Assembly: GCA_026168455.1 (NCBI GenBank)
Contig: CM047426.1
Location: 28,517,058-28,581,057 of the forward strand
Reading direction: 5' to 3'
From: Theocolax elegans
Taxonomy: Eukaryota; Arthropoda; Insecta; Hymenoptera; Cerocephalidae
DNA length: 64,000 nt
Under the pieces are notes generated by a model. That model searched no databases. It saw nothing but the letters and a program-made list of their open reading frames with translations, and had not been told where the DNA came from. A program made the translations under genes and the position numbers. Positions 30,840 to 42,841 of this stretch are shown here, in pieces (position 1 is the first letter of the stretch; the number at the start of each line of letters is the position of its first letter).

Positions 30840-32240
30840 TATAGGTTCTCTGCAGAGATGGAACGAATGTGGGCCTTCAATCAAGATTCTCTCAATCCTT
30901 CTACTGCAGGTACTATGTTTTTAGTTCCTACTAAGGAAATCAGTCAGCTCGGAGAGATAGCAGGAGAACTTTGTGCAGCATTAACAAGAAACGCTACTGC
31001 GAGGAAGATGAGCTAAGTGGGGCTACATTAAGTGGCATTGTATCGTACGATGTAAGGGACCGACGTCACCATATTTTGCAGAAAAAATCGCAATGGGACT
31101 AAAATCTTTCGATACCAGTGGACGAAATTTAATTCCGCTTTCGAGACTCGCACGCTCCGTACGGCTATCGATGGGTATATGACTGCTGAATCATTTGATC
31201 TGTTTCAAGAGGCTACCCAGAAGGAAGTCATCATAATTTTCTGAGTCAATGGCCATATTTTGAAGTTTCTTTCTACGAAGGAGGGGCTTCCATCATTATC
31301 GTGGTTGTTCAGGAATCTAAGTTATTGGGAGGCGAATTAATTATTAGGAGGAAATTACCTTATTTATGAGAGGGTCGAGCTGCAATAAAAATTGATTAAG
31401 GTGTAGGTCTGTACATAGGGTGACAACCTAGACAGGATATACTTTGTTATATTCACAACACTGTAAGTGTCCTTTTGACAACCACACGCTTCCTAAGACT
31501 GGTGCGAGAAGATAGGACCTACTATGAATACAGTAAAGACGGACGTTGTTATTTTGACCAGAAAGTAATAGTGAAAAGTCAATGGAAAGTTGCTTGACGA
31601 AGTTAAAAAACTGGTGCTTTCTAATAATTTCCAAGTATCTTAAAGTTATTTTAGACAACAAACTTAACTATAAAGAATATGTTTTTTAGACAAGTTAATG
31701 TAAAAAATGGGGACATATATCAGATGCAATGATATATATACATCTACAGTGCAAACATAAAACCAAGGTTAGTTTGGCTAAGAGTCTGGTGAAGCAGGAT
31801 AAAATTTAGTATGACTAATTGAAAATTTCTAACGTTAAGGTGATTCATCCTCAGATACATAGTCTTTAAGAACACTGTTGGACACGGAACCCATATGCTT
31901 GCCTATCATAACTGAGACAACCGAAGCAGCTCTAATAATTGCAAATTTGACGTACTAACTCAAACGAGAGAAAGCAGTAAAAGCTATCCAAGAAACTGTG
32001 CAGCAGCGCAGTGCTGAAGTTACATAGAGACAGGATGACGATTCAATTCCTGTTTGACAAAGGCAGGCTGCAAACAAAAAATAACACACCACCCAAACCA
32101 CGTAGATTATAGGGCTCTCTTTAAAAATTGGACAATATACGACCATACTACAGATTGAACTATTTGACATCGAGATGGTCGTTCTCCAATATGCTACAGA
32201 ATAGGCGTCGGTGAAGATATCCACATCTGCTCAACTATCA
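30840..32240 (+). pseudogene. Decayed non-LTR retrotransposon ORF2
   Basis: Scattered pieces of an RT tail can be read in shifting frames on the plus strand: KYLKVILDNKLNYKEYV near 31632-31682 matches the KYLGVxLDxKLxWKxH block of LOA/Jockey elements, and IKPRLVWL near 31757 corresponds to the following 'KPxLxYGxxVWW' block. Stops and frameshifts are frequent, and the minus-strand ORFs (31428-31661, 31955-32224) are shadows. The upstream part (30840-31400) has open pieces such as LVPTKEISQLGEIAGELCAA that I cannot place. Much older than the LOA copy at 18-26 kb. Confidence 0.5.
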
Positions 32241-32490
32241 AGAGTATATTGAGTGCTTTTAATGGACATTGACAATCTAGTTTTGCTGCTATGATACATT
32301 ACAAGAATGAAAAAGTAAAATGAAACGAACATTTTTTTGAGTAATTGTCTGAATTATTGTCTTGTGAGTTTTCTTCAAGAATTGAGCAAAGAATAAAGTT
32401 TAGATGAATCGAAATAAATAGCTAGGAAAGCCCATAATATAAGTAGGCAACTGACATCATCATTATAATATATTACAAAAGTATACTTAC

Positions 32491-32671
32491 GAAAAAATGT
32501 TCTGATACTGGGCCGATTTCGTAATATTTGACGAATCGTTCTGTGGTACGATTCTAAGGTACTCTTCATAAAATGCATCCATTTTACATATTTAGTGGAT
32601 TTATTACTGAACTTTTCATTTATTAGTTGGATTATAATTTCTACTGCCTCTTCAATTTTTGATACAGGCAA
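32491..32671 (-). CDS. MULE transposase, putative C-terminal exon
   Basis: On the minus strand the frame reads ...SKIEEAVEIIIQLINEKF and then TLESYHRTIRQILRNRPSI before a donor (TTTC|GTAAGT). FLYWCH-associated MULE transposases have a segment of the type 'NN.LE.YH..L.....RPSI..F' C-terminal to the catalytic domain. The distance from the upstream exon (34676) requires a 2-kb intron, so membership in the same gene is inference. The acceptor was not resolved. Sequence after the donor (below 32490) shows no clear continuation. Confidence 0.4.
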
Positions 32672-33585
32672 TAGTGCAATTGAAAGAATTATTTTTAGAA
32701 TATAGTGTCCATCAGGATAGCTCTTTGCATTATCTTAAACGTAAAGACGGTATTTTGTCGATTTTGCTTTCCGTACAATTGTATGCAATTAAAGCAAATA
32801 ATTGTTCATACATTAACTTATATAGTCGTTTCACTTGCTAAATATTGCAACGTTGCAAAAACTTTTAGCTAGCAAAGGGCCTTCAGATCCGCGATTCGGC
32901 CGATCAAGGAAAAGAAACCGAAAAGTCTCGACGATTTGGTTTCGTCTGGCACCCCGAATTTTTAAGGGATCATTGAAGTCGCGGGTTTATCGTATCGAAG
33001 GGGATATTTGGATATCAGTTCGATTTATCAATAACTGCGGGTGTATCGAAAAACCCGAGTAAAAAGTTAGGAAGGAAGGAAGCGTTATAAGGTTTAACAA
33101 CGAGGAACCGTATCAGTAAGTTCATAAATTGTCTTTTCATTTACACATTATGTAATGAGATTGACAAAGTCCCTTGTAACTTTTAAAGATAAATTTAAAG
33201 TGACAGATCACATCCGCAAGCAGAAGATTGTTTAATTTATAATTTCGATTAAAGATTTAGTTCTGTAATGACTTTGCAACCGAATGATGTAAATTTGGCG
33301 ATAAATTTTACTAACGTTTTTTCTTAGAAATTTATATTTATAGCGCATATTTGATAAAAATTCGAGCTGTTGACTAAATATGACTTTAAATGTTTGACCT
33401 AAGTTTATATTGTAATAAGTGTTACTTTCCGAAATATTTAATACTATCAATATTATGAATATTTTGGAAAATATTGACGTCAATCTTCCTTTTAGTAACA
33501 CTGCTTGCATTTTATTAAGTTTATATGTTACCAAACGTGTTGTAAAAAATACTTAAAGGAAAACAGGGAAAGAAAAAAATTTATG
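32672..33585. other. No supported gene
   Basis: Short ORFs only (32659-33062 plus, 33232-33534 minus), without family motifs. Bases 32880-33060 are more GC-rich than the surroundings. Confidence 0.35.
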
Positions 33586-33661
33586 TCCGCAGGTTGGGTT
33601 CGAACCTAGCGTCTCCTGCTTACCGGGCAGTTGCCTTTACCATTCGGCTACCGGGAACCCG
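33586..33661 (-). repeat. tRNA-derived sequence (pseudo-tRNA or SINE head)
   Basis: On the minus strand, A-box-like TAGCCGAATGGT and B-box-like GGTTCGAACCC are correctly spaced, and CTGC/GCAG forms an anticodon-type stem with a 7-base loop CCGGTAA. The loop has C rather than U before the anticodon position, and the acceptor and T stems pair poorly, so a functional tRNA is unlikely. A diverged relative lies at about 53290-53350 on the minus strand. Confidence 0.5.
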
Positions 33662-34640
33662 ACGAGTCTCCGTACCACAGACATGTTTAACACATTGGCA
33701 AATATTTATCAATTTAATTTATTAGTTTTTCTTAGATTTTTGAATATTGAAAAAAGGAATATTTTTAATTTAATTATTGATTGCGTGTCGCTATATCTTT
33801 TAGCTTGAAATCAATCTTGAATTCAAGTCGAAATCCACCTCGATTTTTTCAACAGGGAGTTCTCATGTAAAGTCGCACAAAGAAAGGTCACATGCAAAGA
33901 GTGTCTAAACTTTAAATCCTTAAAAAAAATAAATGCATAAAAAAATGAAAGATAATTCCTAAATATTCATCGAGATACCACGATCATATTGATTACAAAA
34001 AATTAGTTTTTCCATATATTTAAAAAAACGTTACAAAATTTTTTCTAAAATACTCATTTAGCCAGTAATAATTTTGATTTTTAATAATTTCGATATAATG
34101 GGGATTAAATTTTACATAATTTTCATAATTTAATCAGATATGAAGTTGCTTCATAATATTTTATAGACACCGTAATCAAAGGCCCCCTCTAAAAATTCTC
34201 CAGTTGATTACTTATGAACTAACCTCATTTCAAATGAAAAGGTCTATTTCAAATTTTATGCAGGAGTAACCCATTTTGGAACAAAAAATGATGAAAACTA
34301 AAGAAAAAATTAATAATGTTCTTTTTCTGATTTTTAGAGCTGCAAAACACAACTTAGAAAAAATTGGAAAAATCTCCCACATCCGGAGTGACTTAAGGAG
34401 CATATAAATAAATTTTGAATAAAATCTATTTTATCGATTTTCCAATTTTACAGAGAACCGCCCATATAATAATATTTGGGTTATTTCTTTACTTAAATAC
34501 GCATGAAAATTACATTAGATATTTTTCAATTAATTTATTTTTATTGCCTTATGAATATTTTTATTATAATTAATTACCTAGGTAATATCTGATAAAAGCA
34601 ACTCACCGTTGCTACGGTGAGTAGCTAATGGAATTCGCGT
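33662..34640. other. AT-rich, holds one TE terminus
   Basis: TTTTACAGAGAACCGCCCATATA at about 34448-34470 matches the terminus of the palindromic element at 16273-17897 (CACAGAGAACCACCCATATA). The opposite terminus was not found, so this may be a truncated or diverged relative covering part of 33850-34470. No coding signal. Confidence 0.4.
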
Positions 34641-34675
34641 AATAAACTAATTTACTGAATTATACTGAAACTTAC

Positions 34676-34873
34676 TTGGGTAAAATGGAAGTAACACCCG
34701 CGAACTTCCACACCTTGAAAAGCATCGCGGGCCGACTTATAAAGAGCCTTTTCAAAGTCACTCATCACACGGAAAGGTTTTAATTTAGGAGATAGCTCTT
34801 TCAATTTATTCCAAATACTGGTGTATGCTGCGCTTGTTCTTCTACACATAAGTACCCAGACGCTTGGTACAAT
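34676..34873 (-). CDS. MULE transposase, central catalytic exon
   Basis: Bounded by CTTAG|ATTGTACC and CCCAA|GTAAGT, open for 66 codons on the minus strand. It reads IVPSVWVLMCRRTSAAYTSI and then RVMSDFEKALYKSARDAF followed by GCYFHFTQ. These are hallmarks of the MULE transposase domain: the second catalytic Asp lies in the SDFE segment, and the GC.FH.TQ block follows. It joins in phase 0 to the exon at 36460-36683, giving KKYNI|IVPSVWVL, exactly the spacing expected in the family. The domain cuts and pastes DNA elements in the nucleus. Likely from a FLYWCH-associated Mutator-like element. Confidence 0.75.
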
Positions 34874-35239
34874 CTAAGATTAGTAAAGAAGAGAGTTTAT
34901 GAAATGGGAAATAGAAATAGAAAACTTATGCAATCACAATGTGAATCGCATAATCATGAATAGAGTGAATAGGATCGAAGTCACACATTTTTGGGAAATT
35001 ATTTAGACTTTCTGCTTTTAGTTTTGTCATGCACATAAATACACGTTACACTGCAAAAGTAAATTACGAAGTCTACTTTCAATTAAAGCGAGAATATTTG
35101 CGAAGATCGAGGAAATTTAAGATAATTAATAGATAAAGATCCAATAAATATTCAACAATTAGATACCAACTAGTAGTCAATGTAAGTCAATTTTTGTAGA
35201 AAAATTAATAAAAAAATAAAATAATATTTACCCAATTAA

Positions 35240-35420
35240 GAGAAAAAATGCCTGAGTCTACCAATGCTCTAACTATGTGATAAATTTCGACTAAAATGTT
35301 ATTGCATTTTTAAGTAAAGCCTTACCAAAAGTATATAGTTTTGAACTGGGTTTAAGTTATTCTCAAATTTTTGGTAAGACGAGTTTACTCAAAAAAGCCA
35401 TAAAAATTTTATTTTTTATT
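35240..35420. repeat. Small inverted repeat inside the MULE region
   Basis: Arms around AAGTAAAGCCTTACCAAAA (about 35312) and TTTTGGTAAGACGAGTTTACT (about 35378). The same AAAGACTTACCAAAA motif is at the centre of the inverted repeat at 27.5 kb, so the two belong to one family. Confidence 0.5.
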
Positions 35421-35989
35421 GATTAATTAACAAAAATTGAATGTGACATTTTCTTAAGAAATATCCTGTGTAGAAAAAATATCCTTAAGAAATTATAGAA
35501 AATGTCTTTGAAATTTCGTTGAAAAATCATGGGATTTTACTTTTCCATGGCTAACGGCAAAATCTAATGAATTTCCCCTGAAATTCGTTAATCAATATTT
35601 TAATAATTTGTTTACATGTTTACTGTTTTTATAATTCTTTTGTTCGTTTTCACTTTAATATGTTATTAAATTAACTATAGTTATATTCACTTACTTGGTA
35701 TTAATAAGTAATAGTACATTACGATATAAGTGCGGTAAAGTAGATTAAAAAGTAGAAGCGAGGAAGGAAAGTTACACGAGCCGAGAATCTACTTTACCGA
35801 ACACGTATTGTACAGTATTTTTTAATACAAGTCCGATTTTAAGCATTCGTTTTTTAAAACGTATGCGGAAAAACGCACTTTTCGTACGGAGTGTTGAAAA
35901 TTATATTAACTATAGGGATCATATATGCCGTTATTACGGCATTGTTTATTATTATAATGTGGATTTACGGGTAACTTAATTAATTATAT

Positions 35990-36092
35990 ATGCACCAAAG
36001 GAGTAAAATAGGCTTACATTTCCGCGGGTGATGATTACTGCCCGAGCTTCACCCGAAGTAATAAAGGTCTTTTGCTACCGAGGTGCATAAAT
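35990..36092 (+). repeat. Dispersed repeat, third copy
   Basis: TATGCACCAAAGGAGTAAAATAGGCTTACATTTCCGCGGGTGATG...TGCCCGAGCTTC, related to 28094-28160. It ends in GAGGTGCATAAAT, which mirrors its own start (ATATGCACC), so the unit may be a TIR element of about 100 bases. Confidence 0.65.
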
Positions 36093-36459
36093 AACTACAA
36101 AATTGAAAATAAATAAATTTGTAAATTGATCAAAGTTTGCAAACAAATTGCAAATTTATATACGACAAAATGTTCATGGGAAATTCATTGGATTTAACCA
36201 TTACCGATGAAAAAAACAGGAATTTCACATTAAAAAATCCCATGATATTTTCTGTGAAATTTCAAGGACTTTTCCAATCACTTTCAAAGGTAATTTCCTA
36301 TACGGGATTACGATTCATTGTGTTAGCTTTAATGGACTAAGACTTAAGAATACAAATTTTAATTTAACCTATATATTATAAAAGAAGCTTACAAATCCGT
36401 GAACCTTGTAGTGAATAAGATTATTTTTAATAAATTTTCAAAATGAATACCAACTTACT

Positions 36460-36683
36460 ATATTATATTTTTTGCACATAACAGTTAGCAATTGATGGCA
36501 GTTCTTGATATCAGGGCGACAGTCGAAAGTCGCATCGACAAACATCTCATTGTTATTGTCAAATTCGTTGAGAAGCTTCCTATCGTACAAAATGAGATGT
36601 TCCGAGGTCGATGACGACTTAACTAAAGAGACTTCGATGGAAGTATCATTATTGTTTATTATTAATTCTTGATTATTCATCAA
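36460..36683 (-). CDS. MULE transposase, first catalytic exon
   Basis: The minus-strand frame reads EHLILYDRKLLNEF, then NEMFVDATFDCRPDIKNCHQ and LLTVMCKKYNI before a donor ATA|GTAAGT. FVDATF..CP....Q.LTI is the first catalytic block of MULE transposases, with the Asp in VDATF. The N-terminal ~25 residues are Asn/Ser-rich. The acceptor is uncertain; CTAG at about 36693 is one candidate but does not give a clean phase with 37734-37937. The catalytic Glu of the triad would lie downstream of FHFTQ and was not located. Confidence 0.75.
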
Positions 36684-36876
36684 CTCGCGGCCTAGATCAC
36701 CAATAGTTTTATATTTATTTTGTAGATTAATTGTGCTACATTAAGCTTTCACTCTTTGGATTGTCCTATGGATCTGAGGGTACATTATCTCAGCAGCAAT
36801 GTCTTTGTGCCTTGTTATAAAATTTTTCAAAATATATAATAGAATAAGTATTGTGTAATATTACAATACTAATTAA

Positions 36877-37157
36877 GGGAATGCCATACTTAAAATTTAT
36901 TTACTCTCCTTACCTCATCGACAGTGATGGTAATTATCAAAAAATATGAAAATAGACGAGTATTTGCAAAAATAAGAGACGAGGTAACTACGTATACTTA
37001 TCGTCTAATAATATGCTAATTTACAGACTATAATATTACTACATAATCGAGAAAAGTCATACCAAACATTTGAGATTAGCCTAATATATGTTACAAATTA
37101 GAAGTTTTTAGTAACAGTTAACTCGAAAAAGCAATAAAAATTTACTACGGCATCCCC
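36877..37157. mobile_element. Small TIR element with TTAA flanks
   Basis: GGGAATGCCATACTTAAAATTT at the left end is imperfectly mirrored by AAAAATTTACTACGGCATCCCC at the right end, and TTAA flanks both (36873-36876 and 37158-37161). It is 281 bases without an ORF. End sequence and internal motif (AGTCATACCAAACATTTG) link it loosely to the elements at 27.4 and 29.5 kb. Confidence 0.65.
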
Positions 37158-37733
37158 TTAAGGATGTATAGCTCATGTAAATCCGCATTTTTAAACAAGA
37201 TCCGAATAGCCGCTTAAATTAATTCAATGACAAAAGAATTGGATTTAAAAGAAAAAAGTTGTGAAATGAATGGAGGGGTGAAGCTAATGTATTAAAAAAT
37301 TACAGGAATCTACCTTTTCCAACCCACAAGTTGTAATGAAAAAAGTGAAATAAAAAATTTACAATCCTTATTCAGAACTTTTAAGAGATCCCGAAGCTTT
37401 GATTTTTCAAGAATATTACATTTTTATGAATATGCATAAAAATACGAAACGACGGTAACAGCAATTTCGAAATGTAGGTACGTTATCCAACCCAAAAAGT
37501 TGTTGCTATTATTAATAGAAAAATCATAAAAAAATCATGATTAATAATTCTAAAAGCCTTTTTAACTAATCCCATAAATGAAGCGGACAGTAAAGGAAAC
37601 AGAGTTTTTATGAATACTATAATAATTACACATGTAATTAATTAAATAAGCTTTTCAAAAGTATCTGACAAGTAAATATATGTAGTAAGTAAATAAAGTA
37701 AAGCAGTAAATATCATTAAATGCGATCAAAAGC

Positions 37734-37937
37734 TTACTGCATAGAAATTTCGTCAAACACTTGACGAATAGATCCACAAGTAGAATTTTTCACAGCTTCC
37801 TTGCAGTGTTGCACAATTTCTTTTTTAGGTTTACGTTCCTTTAGGTCACGGGCCACCACCGGCTTACTCCGCATCTTATCGCCGCCATGTTTTACGCGTC
37901 TCCCATGACAATAGATAATTAAACATCGATATAACAC
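37734..37937 (-). CDS. Possible N-terminal exon of the MULE transposase gene
   Basis: The frame reads YCHGRRVKHGGDKMRSKPVV and ERKPKKEIVQHCKEAVKNST before ATGCA|GTAAGC. In FLYWCH-MULE proteins a zinc-finger region is followed by a basic linker with 'I...A....T...I..VF.E', and IRQVFDEI fits that linker. Cys and His are present but the FLYWCH pattern is not clear. Position and strand agree with the catalytic exons at 34-36.7 kb. Membership in that gene is inference. Confidence 0.35.
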   Translation of the reverse strand: MLYRCLIIYCHGRRVKHGGDKMRSKPVVARDLKERKPKKEIVQHCKEAVKNSTCGSIRQVFDEISMQ

Positions 37938-38918
37938 TCGTTAAAAATGTATCAACCAGACAAAGCAATTGACCTAGGATTAATTAAAATACATTGCAAT
38001 TTCGATTTTTGATGGCTTCGAGAATGGTAACAGCCCTTGTCCCAAATTTACTACGATTACCCCGAACAAAAAATAAAAAATATATACATTGTCCACTTAT
38101 CGCGTTGATTTAGGAGATTAACCAGCAATTTCAAAAGTGTTGCATAATCAGTTATGTAAAAAAACGTTGAAAAACACGGTGCATTGTTGGAAAAGCCGTT
38201 ATTCGATGGAGGCTTTTAAAAACTAGATTTCTCGGCTAGATATGCAAAACCGATATTACGACTGGGATCAAAAATACGCTATTTGAATTAGGTAAGATGG
38301 AGAAACATTTTAATGAAAATCTTGTGTAAATTTGGACATTCTTATTTAAATTTAATTGTTTGTGTACTTAATTATACTTGCTCTACTGGACTTCTTGCAC
38401 CCTATCAAGATTATATAAACAAGATCTTGCAATTAAAAATAAATAAAAAATTTGTTAGATAATTATATCAGACTCAACATTTTGAAATAAACTGATTAGA
38501 AAGCTTGTTTATGTAAAAATTCAATAAATCAATTAATATTAATTAAAACAGTTTAATTATTTAGATGAAATTTCTAGAAGAATTATATTTTTTTAAATAA
38601 GAAATATTAATAACGTAAATATTATCAAAGACCTATCAATAGTAGCATTTGATATCAGATAAATTATCGTGTCCATTGCAATCTTAAATTTATACCGAAT
38701 ATTCATATGTACAATATAAAAGTAAATATATGAAAGAATTAAACACAGTTCTAATTCAAATAAAAAATAAAATCTTATGTAAATAACTCAAAGACGGCAG
38801 CTATTTATAACCAATACACTGATATAAAAATGAAAAACGAATCGCACCTCTGCCTAGCAATGTCCACGTTGAATAAAAGAATGCATTATATAGATCTAAT
38901 CTAATCTTAAGTAATTAC

Positions 38919-39140
38919 CTGGTCCTCTCTTTATTCTTAGTTCCATAGTTGTAACCATTTATGTGCAGACCAGCCATGTGCTCTCTGGTAATAACCTAAA
39001 CAATCGTGAAACAAAATATTGATTAAAAAAATTATATGCATTTTATAAATCATGGTGTAATATTAAGAAAATAGAAATACTTTACTTACGTGTAAAATAT
39101 ATGCAGCGACCTTTCTTGCACTATGCAACGATAGATATTA
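38919..39140 (-). CDS. Putative two-exon fragment, BEN-like
   Basis: On the minus strand an open piece ending SARKVAAYILH is followed by donor CAC|GTAAGT (exon edge 39090). An exon at 38995-38919 (acceptor TTTAG, donor ACCAG|GTAATT) reads VITREHMAGLHINGYNYG and TKNKERT. The order 'ARKVAAYIL...REHMAGL...G' recalls the first helices of BEN domains, but the rest is missing. The same sequence is present in copy 2 of the duplication (about 47239-47460). Weak assignment. Confidence 0.3.
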
Positions 39141-40553
39141 GAGCACAAACTATGTGAAAAAATCTACATAAACAATGTTGACATCTTGTTTATTGATTAT
39201 CGTTACCATGACAATACTAGCGGAAAATGTTTGAAATACCCGCGAAGCTTCCTATGCCACCTCCGTGCAGCGATGGTCGCTTAATTTATCTCGGCACTCT
39301 AAACCGATTTTGCAAACTAGCTAATAGAAAAATGGACATCACCGACTGGTAATCTGTGCGAGGATCGAAACATATTGACACATATACGAATGTAAAGCGT
39401 GTCACTTCTATCATTTATATGTCATATTGATGCAGATGATCAATAATTCGTATCGCAAATCAAACAAAATTGCCCTTTTTAAAATTATTACAATTAGACG
39501 GAATATTTTTACCTATTTCAATACGTACAGCTACCTCTGCCCATCAATTGAGGAATTATTTATTTATATTTATTATTACCTACAAATGAGCACTGCTTTA
39601 TCTACCAAGATAAATAAATTTGAAATTCGTTCTGGCTTCTGATTGGTGGGAACACTTGAAAACATTAGCCTTCTCATTGATGGGAGCATTGACGCCTGGG
39701 AACATTGACTATGACTCAAAATATTACAGTACTGCTTAAATTTAACTACAATTTTATAATATTACATACATTAAAATCGTTCTTCATATCAATGGCTATA
39801 AGCAAGTTTTATAAGATTAGCCAACGTAAATTTCATTCAAACGAAACATTACAACACATTCTCACAGAATGTCCCTGCATATAATTTTGAGAGGCTAAAA
39901 TTTCTTAATATTGATTCTCTTGGACGGTCAAGGAACTACTAATTTATTTTACTTTGTTATAAATATCTTAAGAAGATCCTTTATTGTAAATGATTTTCAT
40001 ACTTAATACTATTTAAGAGAACTCTCAGTACTCAGTACACTATATCACAGATCATTAACTCTAATATTTATCAAATGTTGCATATAATCACTTGAGATTC
40101 GACAATTCTTAATTTTTATTTCAGAATATTATTTAATTATTTATATAAATACTAAGTATCAGTAAAGAATGGGAGTTCTGAGATTGAATATTAAAGTATT
40201 GCATATGCTTTTTTGTATGAAAGTATGTTGCATATAGGTGTTATCGAGAACATAAAAAAAATTCAACCTGATTCTAAGTTTCAATTTAATAAATTAATTT
40301 AAAAGTTTTTATGTAAATTCTAATAAAAGGCAAAATTAGAAGGCACTTTTTAATTTTTTCCTTTAATTATTTATATTACCGCATCCACACTCATAGTTAT
40401 TGTATGCAAAAATAATGCATGGATCTTTGTTATTATGTTGTTAACAGTAATAGTAATAGTAATAGTCATTACGATTTTTTTGTTATTTATAAAGGCTTTT
40501 ATATTAACTTTATAGTAAATAAATTCTAATGCCAAGATAAAGAAAGGGTATTA

Positions 40554-41627
40554 CTCCAACAAGCGATAGACACATTCGAAGATTGGCTAATCAGGATACT
40601 AAAAATGTTTTGCAAAAAATACAATCTACTTATTGCGCGAACTTTAGTACATCTGAAGAATCTTCCACATTTGATAATGATCTTCCTAAGTGTCAAATTA
40701 CTAAATCCAATACTTTGTCTTCTAATGAATATGCTACTGAAGAACAATATTCTGAAGAATCTAACAATTTAATGTCACAAGAATGCAATTTCCAGGAAAC
40801 TGATAACAATCTAGCACATGAAGACACTTGTAAAGATTCTGTTGATCTTTGTTACGGTGAAATTTCAATTAATATAGATGAAAATTGCACGCCTAGTACA
40901 AGTACTTATAATCATAGTTTTAAAGATATTACAGATAATGAATATGACAACGACTCTGATAGTGATTCTTACATTTCCTCCGATAGTAGTTATCGTTTTA
41001 GTGATAGCGATGCAGAGAGCATTCCTGATTCGGATTTGGAAATAGATGTTGACTTTATTACTGATAAAAACAAAGAGTTTCGAGGAGAAATTACTTATTG
41101 GGCCAAAATTTGTAAGATAGAACATGAACCACTTAGAAAATTGTTAGTTATATTAAACAAATTCACTCGTGCATCTTTTCCCAAAGATACACGTACACTA
41201 TTGGGAACTCCGAAAATTACTGATGTTGTTGCAATGGACAGTGGTCAATTTTGTTATTTAGGTATACGCAATAATATTCAAAAAATTATTGATACCCGTC
41301 TTTCTCGCAATCTTAAATTTAGTACAATAAACTACTACTTCTTGCACAATCATCTGAAAAAGGTTTATGGATTTGTTCTAAGAAAGATGCTGAACTGGAA
41401 ACTGTGTTTGTTGTATGCATTTACTACGGCACAGAGAAGCCTAAAGACCAAAATGTTTTTTTGCAAAATTTGTGGAAGAATTTACAGACTTGTCGAGTAA
41501 TGGATATACACACAATGATAAAATATATAAAATAAATTTAGAGCGGCTTATTTTAGATGCTCCCGCTAAATCCTTTGTTTTAAATACCAAATACCACAGT
41601 GGTTATTTTAGATGTAGCAAGTGCACT
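40554..41627 (+). pseudogene. Transposase-domain protein, N-terminal part, copy 1
   Basis: The main ORF (40583-41500) has an Asp/Ser-rich region and then FRGEITYWAKICKIEHEPL, DTRTLLGTPK and a 'YLGIRNNI' stretch, typical of the N-terminal half of the repeated insect transposase-domain proteins (the DUF4218-like, CACTA-related group). Frameshifts follow: SSEKGLWICSKKDAELETVF and YYGTEKPKDQNVFLQ read in other frames, and DAPAKSFVLNTKYHSGYFRC in a third (41472-41627). The coding sequence is cut at 41627 by a solo LTR. Copy 2 retains a better start region (ATGCCAAGATATAAAGAATC near 48872). A remnant. Confidence 0.65.
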
Positions 41628-42264
41628 TGTGACGTGGTATTCGCGTACCCGATTAAATTAATTAATTTATATAATTAATATTAACCGTTGGGCAGCGTTG
41701 CCCAATACCGCGCACACAATTAATTATTTATCGCGAACTGCGGGCTGTCGCCAGGAACACGAGTTCGCTGGGACGAACGGTATGGAGGATTCGGGCGATC
41801 CTCCTTGCCTCGACGCGATTTATATTAAATTAGGAATGTCGGCGGGAGCGGGGAAAACAGAATGAACATACAATAATTAAAATAGAGATAAAAGAAATAT
41901 TTATTTTAATTAAATAATTAACAAAAGGCCATCCAGGCCGTGTGCCGCGACATAGATTATTTCGCGCGGGCGGAAGTATCGGGAGTCAACCGGATCGAGA
42001 AACTCGCCTGCGGTTGACTCTGTCCTGATCTCCGCTATTCGGGTACCGGCGTACCCGAATACACTCCCGATGTACACACTCTCATACACTCGGGGGAAGG
42101 GGGGGAACGCACGGTAATATAAACAGAAACTTACCGGGATGCGCCCCGTGGATGGCCCAGCCGATCCGTGTCCCCGTGTCCTCCTGGGCAACGGAGGACC
42201 GACGTCGGCTGCGGTGCTGGAAGGCGGCCCTGTGGCTCGGCGAGTGCCTCGCGAACCGCGTTCG
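41628..42264. mobile_element. Left part of solo LTR, copy 1
   Basis: Starts TGTGACG directly after CACT and matches 49986-50620. The right end is lost where the duplication ends. GC-rich in contrast to its surroundings. Confidence 0.75.
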
Positions 42265-42424
42265 CACTCACTCACACACTTCCCGTCCTTTTTACACCAA
42301 AACACTCGCGGCTCACCTCGCGAGGATAATCCGGGTTACGACGGCTTTTGCGCCTCACGCTCCTTGGCTTAGCCGTAAACACTAGATTCGGCACCGGATA
42401 GATTTTTGTCCGCCTCGAGCGGCG

Positions 42425-42556
42425 CACTATGGGAAAAAGGTAAGAATTTTGTCCTAAAATCGTAGAACTCTTGTTGTGATAGGTGCAGAATAATGAAATT
42501 TGAGGGTAAGATAGTTGATGAAATATGCTATCTGGGAAAATTAAAGTTATGAGTTC
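42425..42556 (+). repeat. 130-bp dispersed repeat, inverted relative to 50630-50760
   Basis: CTATGGGAAAAAGGTAAGAATTTTGTCC ... AGGGTAAGATAGTTGATGAAATATGC ... GGGAAAATTAAAGT is present here on the plus strand and at about 50626-50752 on the minus strand. Confidence 0.85.
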
Positions 42557-42649
42557 AAGGTCATTTTATGACCTTCAAAAATGAGATCAAACATGTTAGT
42601 TTTATGAAAAAATTTAGTTTCTTCTTATTAAAATGAGTAAAAATGTTAA

Positions 42650-42809
42650 ATTATAATATATTATATAGATATTTTGAAATATTTTTGTCTGCTGATTAGA
42701 ACTGCTGAACTAAAAAAATCGAATCACTTTTTGCTCTTAAAAAACGCAGTAGGTTAATTCTTGAAAGTTCCTTAGAAAACTTAGAACTGAACGGGTTCAT
42801 GAGTGTGTG

Positions 42810-42841
<32 letters not shown>

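Larger units (their letters stand above)
38322..42264 (+). repeat. Segmental duplication, copy 1
   Basis: Direct copy of 46650-50620. Both begin TTGTGTAAATTTGGACATTC and end CCGCGTTCG. From 40772 on, the copies are almost identical; before that they differ by dozens of one- or two-base indels. Confidence 0.95.

Noticed and set aside
33586..33661. Functional tRNA gene
   Set aside because: Weak acceptor and T stems and a non-standard anticodon loop; better explained as a tRNA-derived repeat.
41910..42385. ORFs on both strands across the GC-rich LTR, including the 221-codon minus ORF at 50268-50933
   Set aside because: High GC keeps all frames open; no motif, and the second ORF crosses the LTR and an inserted dispersed repeat.
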